A DNA stretch of 64,000 bases, from positions 115,287 through 179,286 of the forward strand of contig JACQAZ010000034.1 in assembly GCA_016194705.1 (NCBI GenBank). The letters run 5' to 3'. Positions 35,220 through 45,405 of this stretch are shown here, one piece after another (positions within the stretch are counted from its first letter, which is position 1; every line of letters begins with the position of its first letter). The translations under genes and the position numbers were made by a program. The DNA is from Elusimicrobiota bacterium (GTDB taxonomy: Bacteria; Elusimicrobiota; Elusimicrobia; UBA1565; UBA9628). Under the pieces are notes generated by a model. The model ran no database searches and had not been told where the DNA came from. It saw only the letters and a list, made by a program, of their open reading frames with translations.

Positions 35220-35978
35220 TCAGCGCCGGTCGGGCTTCGGCGCCAGCTGGGGCTTGGGTTGGGGTTCGAGGGAAGAGGAATTGTCCGCCGCGCCGTGCTT
35301 CTTGAGCCAATACTCCGCTGACGGAATCTGCCACTGATAATCGACGGGCCCGCCGCCCCATTGCTTGAGCGGCCAGACCTTGCGGCCGAGCCACGGAAAG
35401 GGCGGCTGGCCTGGGCCGGTGCCCGCGAAGGACGCGGGCCGCAGGACCTGAACCCCCCAGTCCGGGAACCAGCTCTCCGCATTTCCGTCCAGCCCGGCCG
35501 CGTACGCCTCCAAAGTTCCGTCGGCGCCGATCTTGCGCGCGTTCACCGGGTTCCACCGGTTGTAGGGCGAGACGCTGACCGCGCTTTCCAGCTCCGGCCT
35601 GGTCTGGAGGGCTTCGATTCCCTCTTCGATGAGGGCGCCGGTCACCGTCGGACAATTCGCGAAGAGAACCACGAGAAGTTCGGGTGCCGACTCGCCTTTG
35701 AGGTCCTCGCGGATCGTGCGCCATCCGTGGCGCAGAAGGTGCTCGGCGTGGGAGGCGGGGTCGGCGGCCTCGGCGGGAGGGTCGATGAGGACCGCGCCGT
35801 ACTGCGCGGCCGCGGACTTGACCGGAGGCGAAGAGCTCACCGCGTAGGTGCGCGCCACGCGGCTCGAGGACTTGGCGGCCATCAAAGGATAAGTGCTCAA
35901 GGGCCGTCCCAGGGCCGCGCCGTCGTTGTTGGGGAAATCGGCGGAGTCCTCGCAGTCGAGGAGCAATGCGTAGATCAT
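35220..35978 (-). CDS. CMP-sugar synthetase-like (NeuA-family) protein, motif altered
   Basis: 252 aa from ATG 35978 (ATGA overlap with the GT4 gene); the in-frame extension beyond that point shadows GT4. The fold pattern of acylneuraminate cytidylyltransferases is visible (ALGRPLSTYPLMAAK, RTYAVSSS, YGAVLIDPP, LLVVLFANCPTVTG, SAVSVSPYNRWNP). The usual basic N-terminal RxGSKGxPxKN loop is replaced by CEDSADFPNNDG, without the Arg and Lys that hold CTP. The C-terminus ends in a Pro/Lys tail. It may be a non-canonical nucleotidyltransferase or an inactive relative. No NeuB or NeuC is in the window. Confidence 0.65.
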   Translation of the reverse strand: MIYALLLDCEDSADFPNNDGAALGRPLSTYPLMAAKSSSRVARTYAVSSSPPVKSAAAQYGAVLIDPPAEAADPASHAEHLLRHGWRTIREDLKGESAPELLVVLFANCPTVTGALIEEGIEALQTRPELESAVSVSPYNRWNPVNARKIGADGTLEAYAAGLDGNAESWFPDWGVQVLRPASFAGTGPGQPPFPWLGRKVWPLKQWGGGPVDYQWQIPSAEYWLKKHGAADNSSSLEPQPKPQLAPKPDRR

Positions 35979-36976
35979 TTCAAGCTCTCGACGGCTTCGA
36001 AGACCGCGGACACCGTGTTGTCCCACGAGTGGGCGCCGACGGTCTTGATCCCCTCGGCGATCAGCCGCAGGGAGAGCCCGCGCACCGACCAAAGAGTGAC
36101 GATCGCCTCGGAGAGAGCGCCCGCGTCGCCGGGGTTGAACATGAGCCCGTTGCGCCCGTCGGAGATAAGCTCGGAAGCGGCTCCCGCGCGGGCCGCGATC
36201 ACGGGACAGCCCTCGGAGAGCGCGTAGAGGGCCAAGGTCGGGAAGCCGTCGAGACCGCAGGGATCGATGTAGGCCTTGGCCGCGCGGAAGAACTCCATGA
36301 GCTTGGCATGCGGCATCGGCTCGTGGAAGGAGACCTTGTCGCTGATGACGAGCTGCTGCGCTCGGGCCTTGAGCGCGGGCTGTGCCGGGCCCGCGCCGAC
36401 GACCGCGAGGTGGCAGTCGATGCGCAGACGCGCCATGGCCGAGAACAGGGACTCGAGGCCCGGGCGCGAGGACTCGTCGAGGTGATGGACGGCGACGAGC
36501 GAGAAGACCGGCTTGCTCGCGCGGATCGTGACAAGCGCGATCTGCTGGGCCATGATACGGTCGTAGGCGTAGGGGACCTGCTTGACCGAGCCGTTGCAGC
36601 CCCAGGCTTGGACCATGCGCGCCATGTGCTGGCTGGGGACGAGGATGAGGTCGGCTTGGAGCGCCAAACGCTTGACCTCCTCGATGGCGGGGGGCGCGGC
36701 GGCGGCGTAGGAGTCGATGAGGCGCACGGCGGTCTTGCGCCCGGCGGCCTTGGCCGCGAGCAGGGCCGCGGGCTGGAGGCTGTTGATGACGACGAGCTCG
36801 CAATCGGCGGCGAAGCCCGAGGCCGAGAGGGCGCTCAAGCTCGCCTCGAGCGGGCCGTTGGGGACCGCCTGGACCGCGGTTTCGTGGCCTCGGAGCCCGG
36901 CGCGCTTGGCGATCTCCCGGCAGAAGGCGTCTTCGCCGTTGGGCGACGTCGGGTCCGGGACGAGCAGGAGCTTCAT
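35975..36976 (-). CDS. Family 4 glycosyltransferase
   Basis: 333 aa GT-B enzyme. The N-terminal domain contains KLLLVPDPTSPNGEDAF; the donor-binding domain has VFSLVAVHHLDESSRPG, VGAGPAQPALK, VSFHEPMPHAKLMEFF and LSEGCPVIAARAGAASELI (the E-x7-E region). Somewhat short for the family but complete. It heads a two-gene operon with the CMP-sugar-synthetase-like gene, driven by one of the best promoters in the window. Donor unknown. Confidence 0.87.
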   Translation of the reverse strand: MKLLLVPDPTSPNGEDAFCREIAKRAGLRGHETAVQAVPNGPLEASLSALSASGFAADCELVVINSLQPAALLAAKAAGRKTAVRLIDSYAAAAPPAIEEVKRLALQADLILVPSQHMARMVQAWGCNGSVKQVPYAYDRIMAQQIALVTIRASKPVFSLVAVHHLDESSRPGLESLFSAMARLRIDCHLAVVGAGPAQPALKARAQQLVISDKVSFHEPMPHAKLMEFFRAAKAYIDPCGLDGFPTLALYALSEGCPVIAARAGAASELISDGRNGLMFNPGDAGALSEAIVTLWSVRGLSLRLIAEGIKTVGAHSWDNTVSAVFEAVESLK

Positions 36977-36985
36977 CTCACTTTC

Positions 36986-37014
36986 ATTGTACCCCGAGGA
37001 TGGGGCCCGGTCAA
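36986..37014 (-). promoter_or_regulatory. Strong sigma-70-type promoter of the GT4 operon
   Basis: Minus strand: TTGACC (37014-37009), a 17-base spacer, TACAAT (36991-36986). Nine bases separate the -10 from the ATG at 36976, so the 5' end of the mRNA would fall within about two bases of the start codon. This is the clearest leaderless arrangement in the window. Confidence 0.75.
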
Positions 37015-37137
37015 TAACAATGGAGCGCGGCGGCGGATGGCCGAGGCGCCCGCCTGGGAGCCCCGGGATCGTTCGTTATTTACGCCGCCGCAGAGTTGTC
37101 CACCATTCCGTTTCAAAAAGGATCGGTGGATAAGCGA

Positions 37138-37161
37138 GCGACTGTGGCCGGCCACAGTCGC
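37138..37161. repeat. Perfect 24-bp palindrome after the CstA-family gene
   Basis: Each half is GCGACTGTGGCC and the two halves are exact reverse complements. It begins ten bases beyond the TAA of the transporter gene (37172) and could form a terminator-like stem with a CCGG loop, but no T-run follows on either strand. It could equally be a protein-binding site. The rest of the 195-base gap (36977-37171) holds the GT4 promoter and a weak TCCACC...GGTGGA stem. Confidence 0.5.
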
Positions 37162-37171
37162 GCCAGCTTTC

Positions 37172-39012
<1,841 letters not shown>

Positions 39013-39016
<4 letters not shown>

Positions 39017-39924
39017 TTTTGAGCCTCGCAGCGGGCCAGGATGTCGACGACCGCCGCCCCGAGCTCGAGCGACGAGAGGTCTTTGGACTTGGCCTTGATC
39101 GCCGAGGCGAAGGCCTCGACGGCCTTTGTCAACGGCAGCGCTTTCTCGACGGCGATCTCCTCGCCCTCGTCCTTGGGCTTTCCGTACTGGTCGAGCTTCG
39201 AGAGGACCAGCGCGCGCGGCCCTTGGTCGTCGAGGGTCAGCGCGACGTCGCGCCAGCGCACGCAGAACATGCTCTCTCTTTTCTGCATGCCGTTGCCCAC
39301 GCACAGCCGCGCCTGCAGCCCTTGCGAGAAATCCAGGCGCATGTCGATGAGCTCGCCTTGCTTCTGCGGCCGGAACTTCGCCTCGACGGCCTTGGGCTTC
39401 TCGCCGAGGAAATCGAGGCAGAGCGCGACGTCGTGCGGGCCGTAGTCCCAGAGCGTACGCGCGTCGGGCCGAAACGGCCCCTTGTTCCCGACGGCGGCCG
39501 AGATGAGAGCGGGCGGGCCCAGGCGCCGTGCGCGGTTCCTGAGCTCGGCGTAGGCCGGATGGAAGAGATAGATGTGGTCGACGAGCGCGAACCCTTTTTT
39601 CCGGCGCGCGAGCGCCAAGAGTTCGTTGGCCGACGCCGGCTCCATGGCCAGCGGCTTCTCGACGAGCACCGGCAGCCCTCTCTCGAGGCAGGCCGAGGCC
39701 ATCTCGGCGTGAAGGGCCGGGGGCGCCGCGATGATGACGCCGTCGAGCCCCTTGTCTTGGGCGAGTTCGCGCCAATCGGAGGTCACGGCGCAGCCGGGCC
39801 CCACGAGCGCGCGCGTCTCGGGGTTGCGCGAGGCGACGGCGCTGAGCGCGAGCTCCGGCAGGGCCGCGATGGTCTTGATGTAATTGCGTCCCCACGGCCC
39901 GGCGCCGATCAGGCCCAGCTTCAT
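39013..39924 (-). CDS. Gfo/Idh/MocA-family oxidoreductase
   Basis: 303 aa from ATG 39924 (ATGA overlap). [19 protein letters not shown] is the NAD(P) site; [15 protein letters not shown] and [13 protein letters not shown] (the catalytic EKP motif) are intact, and [14 protein letters not shown] follows. Members oxidise or reduce keto groups on nucleotide sugars. Downstream of a UDP-sugar decarboxylase-like SDR and a cupin, it would complete a small sugar-nucleotide module (40994, 39921, 39013). Confidence 0.88.
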
Positions 39925-40988
39925 GTCCCGGGCTCGCCCGTGTAGTGGGCGTCGGTCCAGCGGAAGAAGCGCTTGAGTCCCTCGTCGAGCGAGACCCGCG
40001 GGGTAAAGCCCAACGCGCGCCTGGCCTTGGTGATGTCGGGGCAGCGGCGGTTGGGCTCGTCGGCCGGGTAGGAGTCCGGATAGTCGACCAACGTGTGCTT
40101 GACCGGGCGGCCGACGGCTTTCTCGACGCATCTGACGAGGCCGAGCATCGAGACCTCGGGTTCGGGGTTGCCGATGTTGTAGGCCTCGGCGGGCGCGCCG
40201 CGCAGCAGGGCCTTGAGGAACCCCGCGACGGCGTCGCTGACGTAGCAGAAGGTGCGCGTCTGGCGGCCCGAGCCGTAGAGCCGCAGGGCTTTGCCCGCCT
40301 TGACGCGCGAGGCGAAATTGGGCAGCACGCGGTAGTCGCGCTCCTGCATGCCGGGGCCGTAGACGTTGAAGGGCCGCACCATGGAGGCGCGCGTGCCGAA
40401 TTGGTTGTGATAGACGTAGCAGAGGGTCTCGCCGAGGCGCTTGCTTTCGTCGTAGCAGGCGCGCGGCCCCAGGCAGGTCACGCTGCCGCGGTAGGACTCG
40501 GGCGTGGGCACGTGCTTGGGGTCGGGGTCGCCGTAAATCTCGCTCGACGAGAAAAACAGCAGGCGCGCGCCGTCGCGCCGGGCGAGCTCGAGCATGTTCT
40601 TAGTCCCCGCGATCGAGGCTTCCAGGGTCTCGAGCGGATATTGGCGGTAATAAAAAGGGCTCGCGATCCCCGCGGCCTGGATGATGAAGTCGACCTTGAC
40701 GCCGGGCGAGAAGGGCTTGGCGACGTCGTGGCGCACGAAGCGTCCGTGGGGGATGCGCGGGGGTCTCATCCCGGCCGGGCCCGAGGTGATCAAGTTGTCG
40801 AGCACGATCAGGCGGCAGGGTTTTTTAAGCGCGGTCTCGTTGAGTTGGTTGAAGAAGGCCGTGAAGTAGCGGCCCAGGAAGCCGCAGCCGCCGCAGAGGA
40901 CCACGGTCTTGCCCGAGAACTCGCGCGCCTGCGCGCCCAGGCCGGCGGCGATCTCCGCGATGTCGGACTTCAGGCACAGCTCTTCCAT
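39921..40988 (-). CDS. UDP-glucuronate decarboxylase-like SDR
   Basis: 355 aa with a 25-residue leader before [56 protein letters not shown] (YxxxK) and [20 protein letters not shown] closely match UDP-glucuronate decarboxylase and related dehydratases. It may give a UDP-xylose-type or related sugar. The UXS assignment is by motif similarity and could be a close relative. Confidence 0.85.
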   Translation of the reverse strand: MEELCLKSDIAEIAAGLGAQAREFSGKTVVLCGGCGFLGRYFTAFFNQLNETALKKPCRLIVLDNLITSGPAGMRPPRIPHGRFVRHDVAKPFSPGVKVDFIIQAAGIASPFYYRQYPLETLEASIAGTKNMLELARRDGARLLFFSSSEIYGDPDPKHVPTPESYRGSVTCLGPRACYDESKRLGETLCYVYHNQFGTRASMVRPFNVYGPGMQERDYRVLPNFASRVKAGKALRLYGSGRQTRTFCYVSDAVAGFLKALLRGAPAEAYNIGNPEPEVSMLGLVRCVEKAVGRPVKHTLVDYPDSYPADEPNRRCPDITKARRALGFTPRVSLDEGLKRFFRWTDAHYTGEPGT

Positions 40989-40993
40989 CTTCC

Positions 40994-41410
40994 TTAAATG
41001 AGGCGCACCCGCACGACGTCAGCCTCGTAGGCGTCCTGGTCGCGCGGGTTGCGGGAGAGGGTCAGCCAGACCGTGTCTTCGAGGAATTTCATCGCGTGCT
41101 CGACCAGCGGCGGCGTGAAGACCAGCTGACCGGCCTTGACCAGTATCTTGCTGGGCTTGTCCTTCGAATCGGCCGGGCGCTCGTAGTACTCCATGGAACC
41201 CGAGACCATGTAGCAGTAATGCCAGTCGGTCTTGTGATAGTGGTTGGCGCGCACGACGCCTTTCTTCGAGCTGATGAGCTGGGCGCTGCGCATGAGCCGC
41301 TCGACCAGAGGCTGTATCGCGCCGCGGTCGTCGGCGTGGGCCGCCTCCAGAGGGACCAGCGGCCCCTTGGGCCACGTCGAGGGGTCGTCGTGGAAGCCCT
41401 CGCCGCTCAC
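40994..41410 (-). CDS. Cupin-fold protein (sugar isomerase-like)
   Basis: 138 aa from GTG 41410, with a G-run (AGGGGGG) eight bases upstream as likely ribosome site. VVRANHYHKTDWHYCYMVSG supplies His residues of a cupin metal site, and LVFTPPLVEHAMKFLEDT the second motif, resembling FdtA/RmlC-like sugar isomerases or epimerases. It is the first gene of the operon with the decarboxylase-like SDR five bases downstream. Metal binding and exact reaction are inferred. Confidence 0.75.
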   Translation of the reverse strand: MSGEGFHDDPSTWPKGPLVPLEAAHADDRGAIQPLVERLMRSAQLISSKKGVVRANHYHKTDWHYCYMVSGSMEYYERPADSKDKPSKILVKAGQLVFTPPLVEHAMKFLEDTVWLTLSRNPRDQDAYEADVVRVRLI

Positions 41411-41475
41411 CTCCGGGACCCCCCTAAAAAAAGCCTCATCCCGCCATTAAATTGAATATGGACCGATAATTCAAC

Positions 41476-41484
41476 CGTGCTATA
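41476..41484 (+). promoter_or_regulatory. Extended -10 promoter of the secreted-protein gene
   Basis: TGCTATAAT: a perfect -10 with TG extension. Transcription would start near 41491, giving a 20-base leader that holds the AGGGGGGAG ribosome site before the ATG at 41512. No good -35 is visible. The 101-base gap 41411-41511 also has to carry the promoter of the divergent cupin operon. Confidence 0.6.
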
Positions 41485-41511
41485 ATGGGCGAACGTCGCA
41501 AGGGGGGAGCA

Positions 41512-42318
41512 ATGAAGCGATCGACAGGGATTCTTCTGTGCTTGACCGCGTTGTGTTGGTCGTCCGTGAGCCGCGCCTCGGGGCCCGAGGCCGTCTGGAG
41601 TTCGGCCCAAGGCTTCGGCGGGCTCATTCGCGAGTGCCGCGTCGGTCTGCCTGAGGCGCCGCAGGCGGTGGCGGGGAAGATTCTGGCCGCCGACGATTTC
41701 GTCAGCATCCAAGCTCTTTCGCAGCTGCCGCCTCCCGATCCGAAGACCGTCGCGTGGCTCGCCTCGCGCATCCCCGGGCTCAACACGGCGGCCCTGCGCG
41801 CGGTGCCGCTCGATCCCGTCGACGCGATCCTGGCGCGCGCGGCGGCGGCGCAGGCGAGTTATCTCGACATCTTCACCGACGCGGGCCTCGGCCGCGGCAA
41901 GCCCGCGCTCTACTACCTGAGCCAGGACGTGCTCGCTAGTCTCGAGAAGAAGTGGGTCTCGGGCTCCATGCCCGCGACCGGCACGGCCAAGGACGGCCGG
42001 CCCTTCCACATGCAGGCCTTGGTGGCCGGCAACGGCGCGGTCTACATCCTCTACGACCTCGACCAGTTCAGCTTCAAGGACGGCAAGATCGAGTTCAAGA
42101 TCACCGACAGCGGCCGCGTGGCGGTCACGGTGCTCGGCGCCGGCGACGTCGGCATGAAGGGCGTGAGCGCCTGCGGCTGCAAGGGCCCGTTCTGCGGCTG
42201 CGCCGAGCTGCAGCGGATGACAAAGATCGCGCCCGACAAGGTCAAGGTCAAGACCAGCCGCGGCGACCAGACGGCCGACCTTAAAGCCGTGCGCCGCCGG
42301 ACGGCCTTAAGAAAATAA
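41512..42318 (+). CDS. Secreted protein of unknown function
   Basis: 268 aa from ATG 41512 with a strong GGGGGGAG site; an ATG at 41485 overlaps the -10 and is not used. The N-terminus is a signal peptide (MKRSTGILLCLTALCWSSV, cleavage near SRASG). A Cys cluster CGCKGPFCGC near residue 220 could bind metal or form disulphides. No family recognised. Its last 38 bases overlap the 3' end of tlyA on the other strand. Confidence 0.75.
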   Translation: MKRSTGILLCLTALCWSSVSRASGPEAVWSSAQGFGGLIRECRVGLPEAPQAVAGKILAADDFVSIQALSQLPPPDPKTVAWLASRIPGLNTAALRAVPLDPVDAILARAAAAQASYLDIFTDAGLGRGKPALYYLSQDVLASLEKKWVSGSMPATGTAKDGRPFHMQALVAGNGAVYILYDLDQFSFKDGKIEFKITDSGRVAVTVLGAGDVGMKGVSACGCKGPFCGCAELQRMTKIAPDKVKVKTSRGDQTADLKAVRRRTALRK

Positions 42319-43030
42319 AGCTCTCGACGTTGCCCTTGGGTCCGTGGACGGGGCACTCGTAGAGTCCAGCCTCCGATAGTCCGAGCCCGGCCAAGCAATT
42401 CCTGATTTTCTCGACGGCCAGCGCGCGGACTTTTTCCTCGTGGACGACTCCCTTGGGCGCGAGCTTGGGCCCGACCTCGAATTGCGGCTTGATGAGAGCG
42501 AGGATGTCGAAGGGCTCCTTGAGGCACGGCACGACCCAAGGCAGGACCTGCGTCAGGGAGATAAACGAAACGTCGACGACCGCCAGGTCCGGGCGGGGGG
42601 CGAACCACTCGGGCTCGAGCCGCTTGGCGTGCGTGTTCTCGCGGGAGGCGACGCGCGGGTCCTTCCTGAGGCGGTCGTGGAGCTGGGCGGTGCCCACGTC
42701 GACGGCGTAGACCTTCGCCGCGCCCCTTTGCAGCAGGCAGTCGGTGAACCCCCCCGTCGAGGCTCCCAAATCCAGGCAGGTTCGGCCTTCGATGCTCACG
42801 GGGAAATATGAGAGCGCGGCCTCGAGCTTGAGTCCGCCGCGCGAGACGTAGGGGCACGGCTTGAGGATTTCGATGGCCGCCTCGGCATTGGTGGGTGCTC
42901 CGGCCTTGACGGCGGGGACGCCTTCCACGAGCACCTGGCCCGCCATGACCGCGGCGGCGGCCTTGGTCCGCGTCTCGAATAGCCCGCGCTCCACGAGCAG
43001 GGCGTCGAGCCTCAGACGGGACTTTTTCAT
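42281..43030 (-). CDS. tlyA: TlyA-family RNA 2'-O-methyltransferase
   Basis: 249 aa. An S4 RNA-binding domain (RLDALLVERGLFETRTKA, residues of about 6-65) is followed by a FtsJ/RrmJ-type methyltransferase: CLDLGASTGGFTDCLL is SAM motif I, VDVSFISLTQVLP and LALIKPQFEVGP follow. TlyA methylates 16S and 23S rRNA in some bacteria; many homologues are annotated as haemolysin A. It is divergent from the FolD-like gene across the short A+T-rich element at 43041. Confidence 0.9.
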   Translation of the reverse strand: MKKSRLRLDALLVERGLFETRTKAAAAVMAGQVLVEGVPAVKAGAPTNAEAAIEILKPCPYVSRGGLKLEAALSYFPVSIEGRTCLDLGASTGGFTDCLLQRGAAKVYAVDVGTAQLHDRLRKDPRVASRENTHAKRLEPEWFAPRPDLAVVDVSFISLTQVLPWVVPCLKEPFDILALIKPQFEVGPKLAPKGVVHEEKVRALAVEKIRNCLAGLGLSEAGLYECPVHGPKGNVESFIFLRPSGGARL

Positions 43031-43040
43031 CCTTTGGGAC

Positions 43041-43056
43041 TATGATATATTAACGG
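43041..43056. promoter_or_regulatory. Divergent promoter core TATGATATATTAACGG, copy 1
   Basis: A 16-base sequence repeated identically at 45406-45421. It lies in the 30-base gap between tlyA and the FolD-like gene. On the plus strand TATGAT or TATATT serves as -10, 14 or 9 bases before the ATG at 43061; the reverse strand offers TAATAT/TATCAT for tlyA. Both copies stand at the same distance from their plus-strand start codon. Confidence 0.5.
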
Positions 43057-43060
43057 TGAG

Positions 43061-43954
43061 ATGCCCGTCCTCCTTGATTGCCGCCTGGTCGCGCGGGAAT
43101 ACCTCGACTGGGTCGCTCGCGAAAAACTCGAGCTCGGCTTCCGGCCGGCCTTGGCCACGGTCCTCTTCGCGCCCCGGAAAAATCCGGGCAGCCTGCAATA
43201 TCGGGACCTCATCCTCAAGGACGCCGAGCGGCTCGACATCGGGGGGCTGTCCTTGGAGGCGGCGGGCGAGGGCGAGCTCGTCGAGCTTCTGGGCAAGCTC
43301 AACGCCGACCCGAAGGTGACCGGCGTCATGGTCTTCTATCCGATCGGCGGACGGTTCTCCGACGAGGACCTCATGGACCTCGTCTCGCCGCTCAAGGACG
43401 TCGAGGGCCTGCACTCGCTCAACCTCGGCTACCTGATCAAGTACAAGCGCTTTCTCGACGAGACGCGCGGCATCAAGTGCGTGGTGCCGGCCACCGCCAA
43501 GGCGGTCGTCAAGACGCTCCAGCATTTCAAGGTGCGCCTCGAGCGCCAGTTCGTCGCCATCGTCAACAACTCGATGCGCGTGGGCAAGCCGCTGGGCCTG
43601 ATGTTCGAGAACCTCGGGGCCACGGTGGTGGAGTGCTACGACAAGACGCGCCTCGAGGACCTGCGCGACTGCGTGCGCCGTGCCGACGTCGTGGTCTCGG
43701 CGGTCCCCGATCCGAGCTTTGCGATCGACCCGAAGTGGATCAAGCCGGGCGCGGCGGTCGTAGACGTCTCCTACCAGGGCAACATCGACGTCGCCGCGCT
43801 CGATCCAAACGTCGCCTACGCCACCGCGCCGGGCAACCGGATCGGCCAGGTCACGCGCGCGATGATGTTCGTCAACCTGATCTACTGCGCGCAGAACTTG
43901 AAGAAAGGGAAGGACGCCGAGTCTATCGGAAGGGGTCTGCCGGCAGGTCTTTGA
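43061..43954 (+). CDS. FolD-like protein with degenerate active site
   Basis: 297 aa with the two-domain FolD layout: NPGSLQYRDLILKDAERLDI, SPLKDVEGLHSLNLG, the Rossmann NNSMRVGKPLG loop, ADVVVSAV and a C-terminal PGNRIGQVTRAMM. FolD oxidises methylene-THF and hydrolyses methenyl-THF. The catalytic Lys of YxxxK is Ile51, the Gln of VQLPLP is Phe92, the PGGVGPMT loop is changed, and the KDVDG Asp is Glu115. The tyrosine (Y47) is kept. It is therefore unlikely to be an ordinary FolD; it may bind a folate or a different ligand. Whether another folD exists in the genome is not visible. Confidence 0.75.
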   Translation: MPVLLDCRLVAREYLDWVAREKLELGFRPALATVLFAPRKNPGSLQYRDLILKDAERLDIGGLSLEAAGEGELVELLGKLNADPKVTGVMVFYPIGGRFSDEDLMDLVSPLKDVEGLHSLNLGYLIKYKRFLDETRGIKCVVPATAKAVVKTLQHFKVRLERQFVAIVNNSMRVGKPLGLMFENLGATVVECYDKTRLEDLRDCVRRADVVVSAVPDPSFAIDPKWIKPGAAVVDVSYQGNIDVAALDPNVAYATAPGNRIGQVTRAMMFVNLIYCAQNLKKGKDAESIGRGLPAGL

Positions 43955-44780
43955 GCCTGTTCCAGAAGCGCGCCAGCGAATCGGGCGCGAGCCTGCGCCA
44001 CGACACCTTCTTCAAGAGCCAGTCCCGCAGCTTGTCGAGATCGTCGGTGTTGATGAGGTCCACGCCGGCCGCGTAGAGCTCCCCCCAGAGCTCCTCGTTG
44101 GCCGGGATGCCGTAGAGACGGAGCTTGCGCCCGCGAGCGTGGGCCTCGTCGACGAAGCGGCGCAGGCGCTGTCGGCCTTGCGGCGAGAGCTCCCCGTGCC
44201 ACTGGAAATAGGAGCTGAAATCGTCGCTGATCGTCGGGTAGAGAGTCTTCTCCGGCTCCCGGACGTCGTGAAAGTCCCCGTCGATGCCGGCAAGCCGCAT
44301 CGGTTCGTCGCGCAGCATGGCGTTCGGCCGGTGGCCCGTGATCGAGATCGTGACCGCGGCTTCCTTTATACGGTCCCCGTAATACACCGTGAGCATCTCG
44401 CGGTAGCCGCCCAGGATCTGGCGCAGGGCGGAGTACGACTCCTCTCCGTTCGACTTGAACTCGATCATCAGCAGGAAGCCCTTGGGCCCGCCGCGGTAGA
44501 CCCGGCCCCCGTTCTCGCGCACGCGCCTGAGCAGAGGATCGAGGTAGAGCTTCTGCAGGGTCGCGCCGGGCCGCACGTCGCCGCCCTTGTGGCCGACCAG
44601 CAGCTCCTGGCCGCGCAAGTGGACGTCGGCCTCGACGCCGAAAAAGCCCCGGTCCAAGGCGTCGAAGAGGGGGCGCTCGTGCTTGTAGTCGTTGTGGGAA
44701 TAGGCGCGCAGGAGCACCGCGGGAGTGGGAGCCGAGGCGGCGGAGGCGGCCAAGACGAGAGCGCAGAGCAGCGACGCCAT
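43923..44780 (-). CDS. Secreted PI-PLC-like phosphodiesterase (AIM6-like)
   Basis: 285 aa from ATG 44780; a TTG six bases upstream is the alternative. Signal peptide MASLLCALVLAASAASA. SHNDYKHERPLFDALDRGF, VEADVHLRGQELLVGHKGG and FLLMIEFKSNGEESY match the phosphatidylinositol-PLC/glycerophosphodiesterase superfamily branch that includes yeast AIM6, with the His and the Glu/Asp metal residues kept. It probably acts on phosphodiesters in the periplasm. The 3' end overlaps the FolD-like gene by 32 bases (convergent). A TATAAT spans the upstream stop codon. Confidence 0.8.
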   Translation of the reverse strand: MASLLCALVLAASAASAPTPAVLLRAYSHNDYKHERPLFDALDRGFFGVEADVHLRGQELLVGHKGGDVRPGATLQKLYLDPLLRRVRENGGRVYRGGPKGFLLMIEFKSNGEESYSALRQILGGYREMLTVYYGDRIKEAAVTISITGHRPNAMLRDEPMRLAGIDGDFHDVREPEKTLYPTISDDFSSYFQWHGELSPQGRQRLRRFVDEAHARGRKLRLYGIPANEELWGELYAAGVDLINTDDLDKLRDWLLKKVSWRRLAPDSLARFWNRLKDLPADPFR

Positions 44781-44787
44781 CGCCAAA

Positions 44788-45396
44788 TTATAGCACGCCG
44801 AGCTTGGAAAGCTCGCGGCGCAGGTTCGTGCAGGGCCTGTTGAGGATGGCCGTGATGCCGACCTTGCGCGCCGCCTCGACGTTCTCCTTGATGTCGTCGA
44901 TGTACACCGCCTGGTCCGGGGCGACTCCCGCGAGCTTCAAGGCCGCGTGGTAGATCGCGGGCTCGGGCTTGCGCAGGCCGAGCTCGTAGGAGAGCACCGC
45001 CCCGTCGACTTGGCCCGCGAAGCCGTAGCGGCTCTTGATGAACTCGTAGTGGAGGTAGTTGGTGTTCGAGAGCAGGTAGGTCGGATGGAGCTCGGCGACC
45101 GCCTTGAGCGCGTAGGCGCCCTTGCGGTCCAGGCGGAAGTAGCCGCACCAGAGCTTGTTGAACTCGGGGAAGCTCCCCTTGTAGTCGAGCTCGGAGCGGA
45201 AGCGCTCGTAGAGCTCCTGGGGCTCGATGGTGCCGCGCTCGATCTCGTCGACGATGTCCGAGGAAAAGAAATAGCGCGCGACCTTCAAGGGGTGATGGCC
45301 CACCGCCCAGGCGATGCGGCGCACGGCCTGCTTGGCGCTGACGCGCAGCAGCACGTTGCCGATGTCGAAGAAGACGGCGGGCGGCCCCTTTTTCAC
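44788..45396 (-). CDS. HAD-IA family hydrolase (YihX-like)
   Basis: 202 aa starting with GTG 45396. AVFFDIGNVLLRVS is motif I, YLLSNTNYLHYEF motif II, and VYIDDIKENVEAARKVGI motif IV, as in the YihX/epoxide-hydrolase-like branch of HAD phosphatases. A four-helix cap lies between residues 20 and 85. Likely a small-molecule phosphatase. It is 7 bases upstream of the phosphodiesterase start and may be co-transcribed with it. Confidence 0.88.
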   Translation of the reverse strand: MKKGPPAVFFDIGNVLLRVSAKQAVRRIAWAVGHHPLKVARYFFSSDIVDEIERGTIEPQELYERFRSELDYKGSFPEFNKLWCGYFRLDRKGAYALKAVAELHPTYLLSNTNYLHYEFIKSRYGFAGQVDGAVLSYELGLRKPEPAIYHAALKLAGVAPDQAVYIDDIKENVEAARKVGITAILNRPCTNLRRELSKLGVL

Positions 45397-45405
45397 GCTC
45401 CCGGG

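Noticed and set aside
35220..35978. Sialic acid pathway
   Set aside because: Only a motif-altered NeuA-like gene is present; no NeuB or NeuC homologue lies in the window, so sialic acid synthesis is not claimed.
35979..36803. Long in-frame extension of the CMP-sugar-synthetase-like gene
   Set aside because: It is the shadow of the GT4 gene; residues are Arg/Gly/Pro-rich and the ATG at 35978 overlaps the GT4 stop in the usual ATGA manner.
37138..37161. 24-bp palindrome as an intrinsic terminator
   Set aside because: No T-run on either strand; kept only as a palindrome of unknown role.
39017..39895. N-terminal extension of the CstA-family gene
   Set aside because: It lies over the Gfo/Idh/MocA gene in another frame; the ATG at 39016 begins a normal CstA N-terminus.
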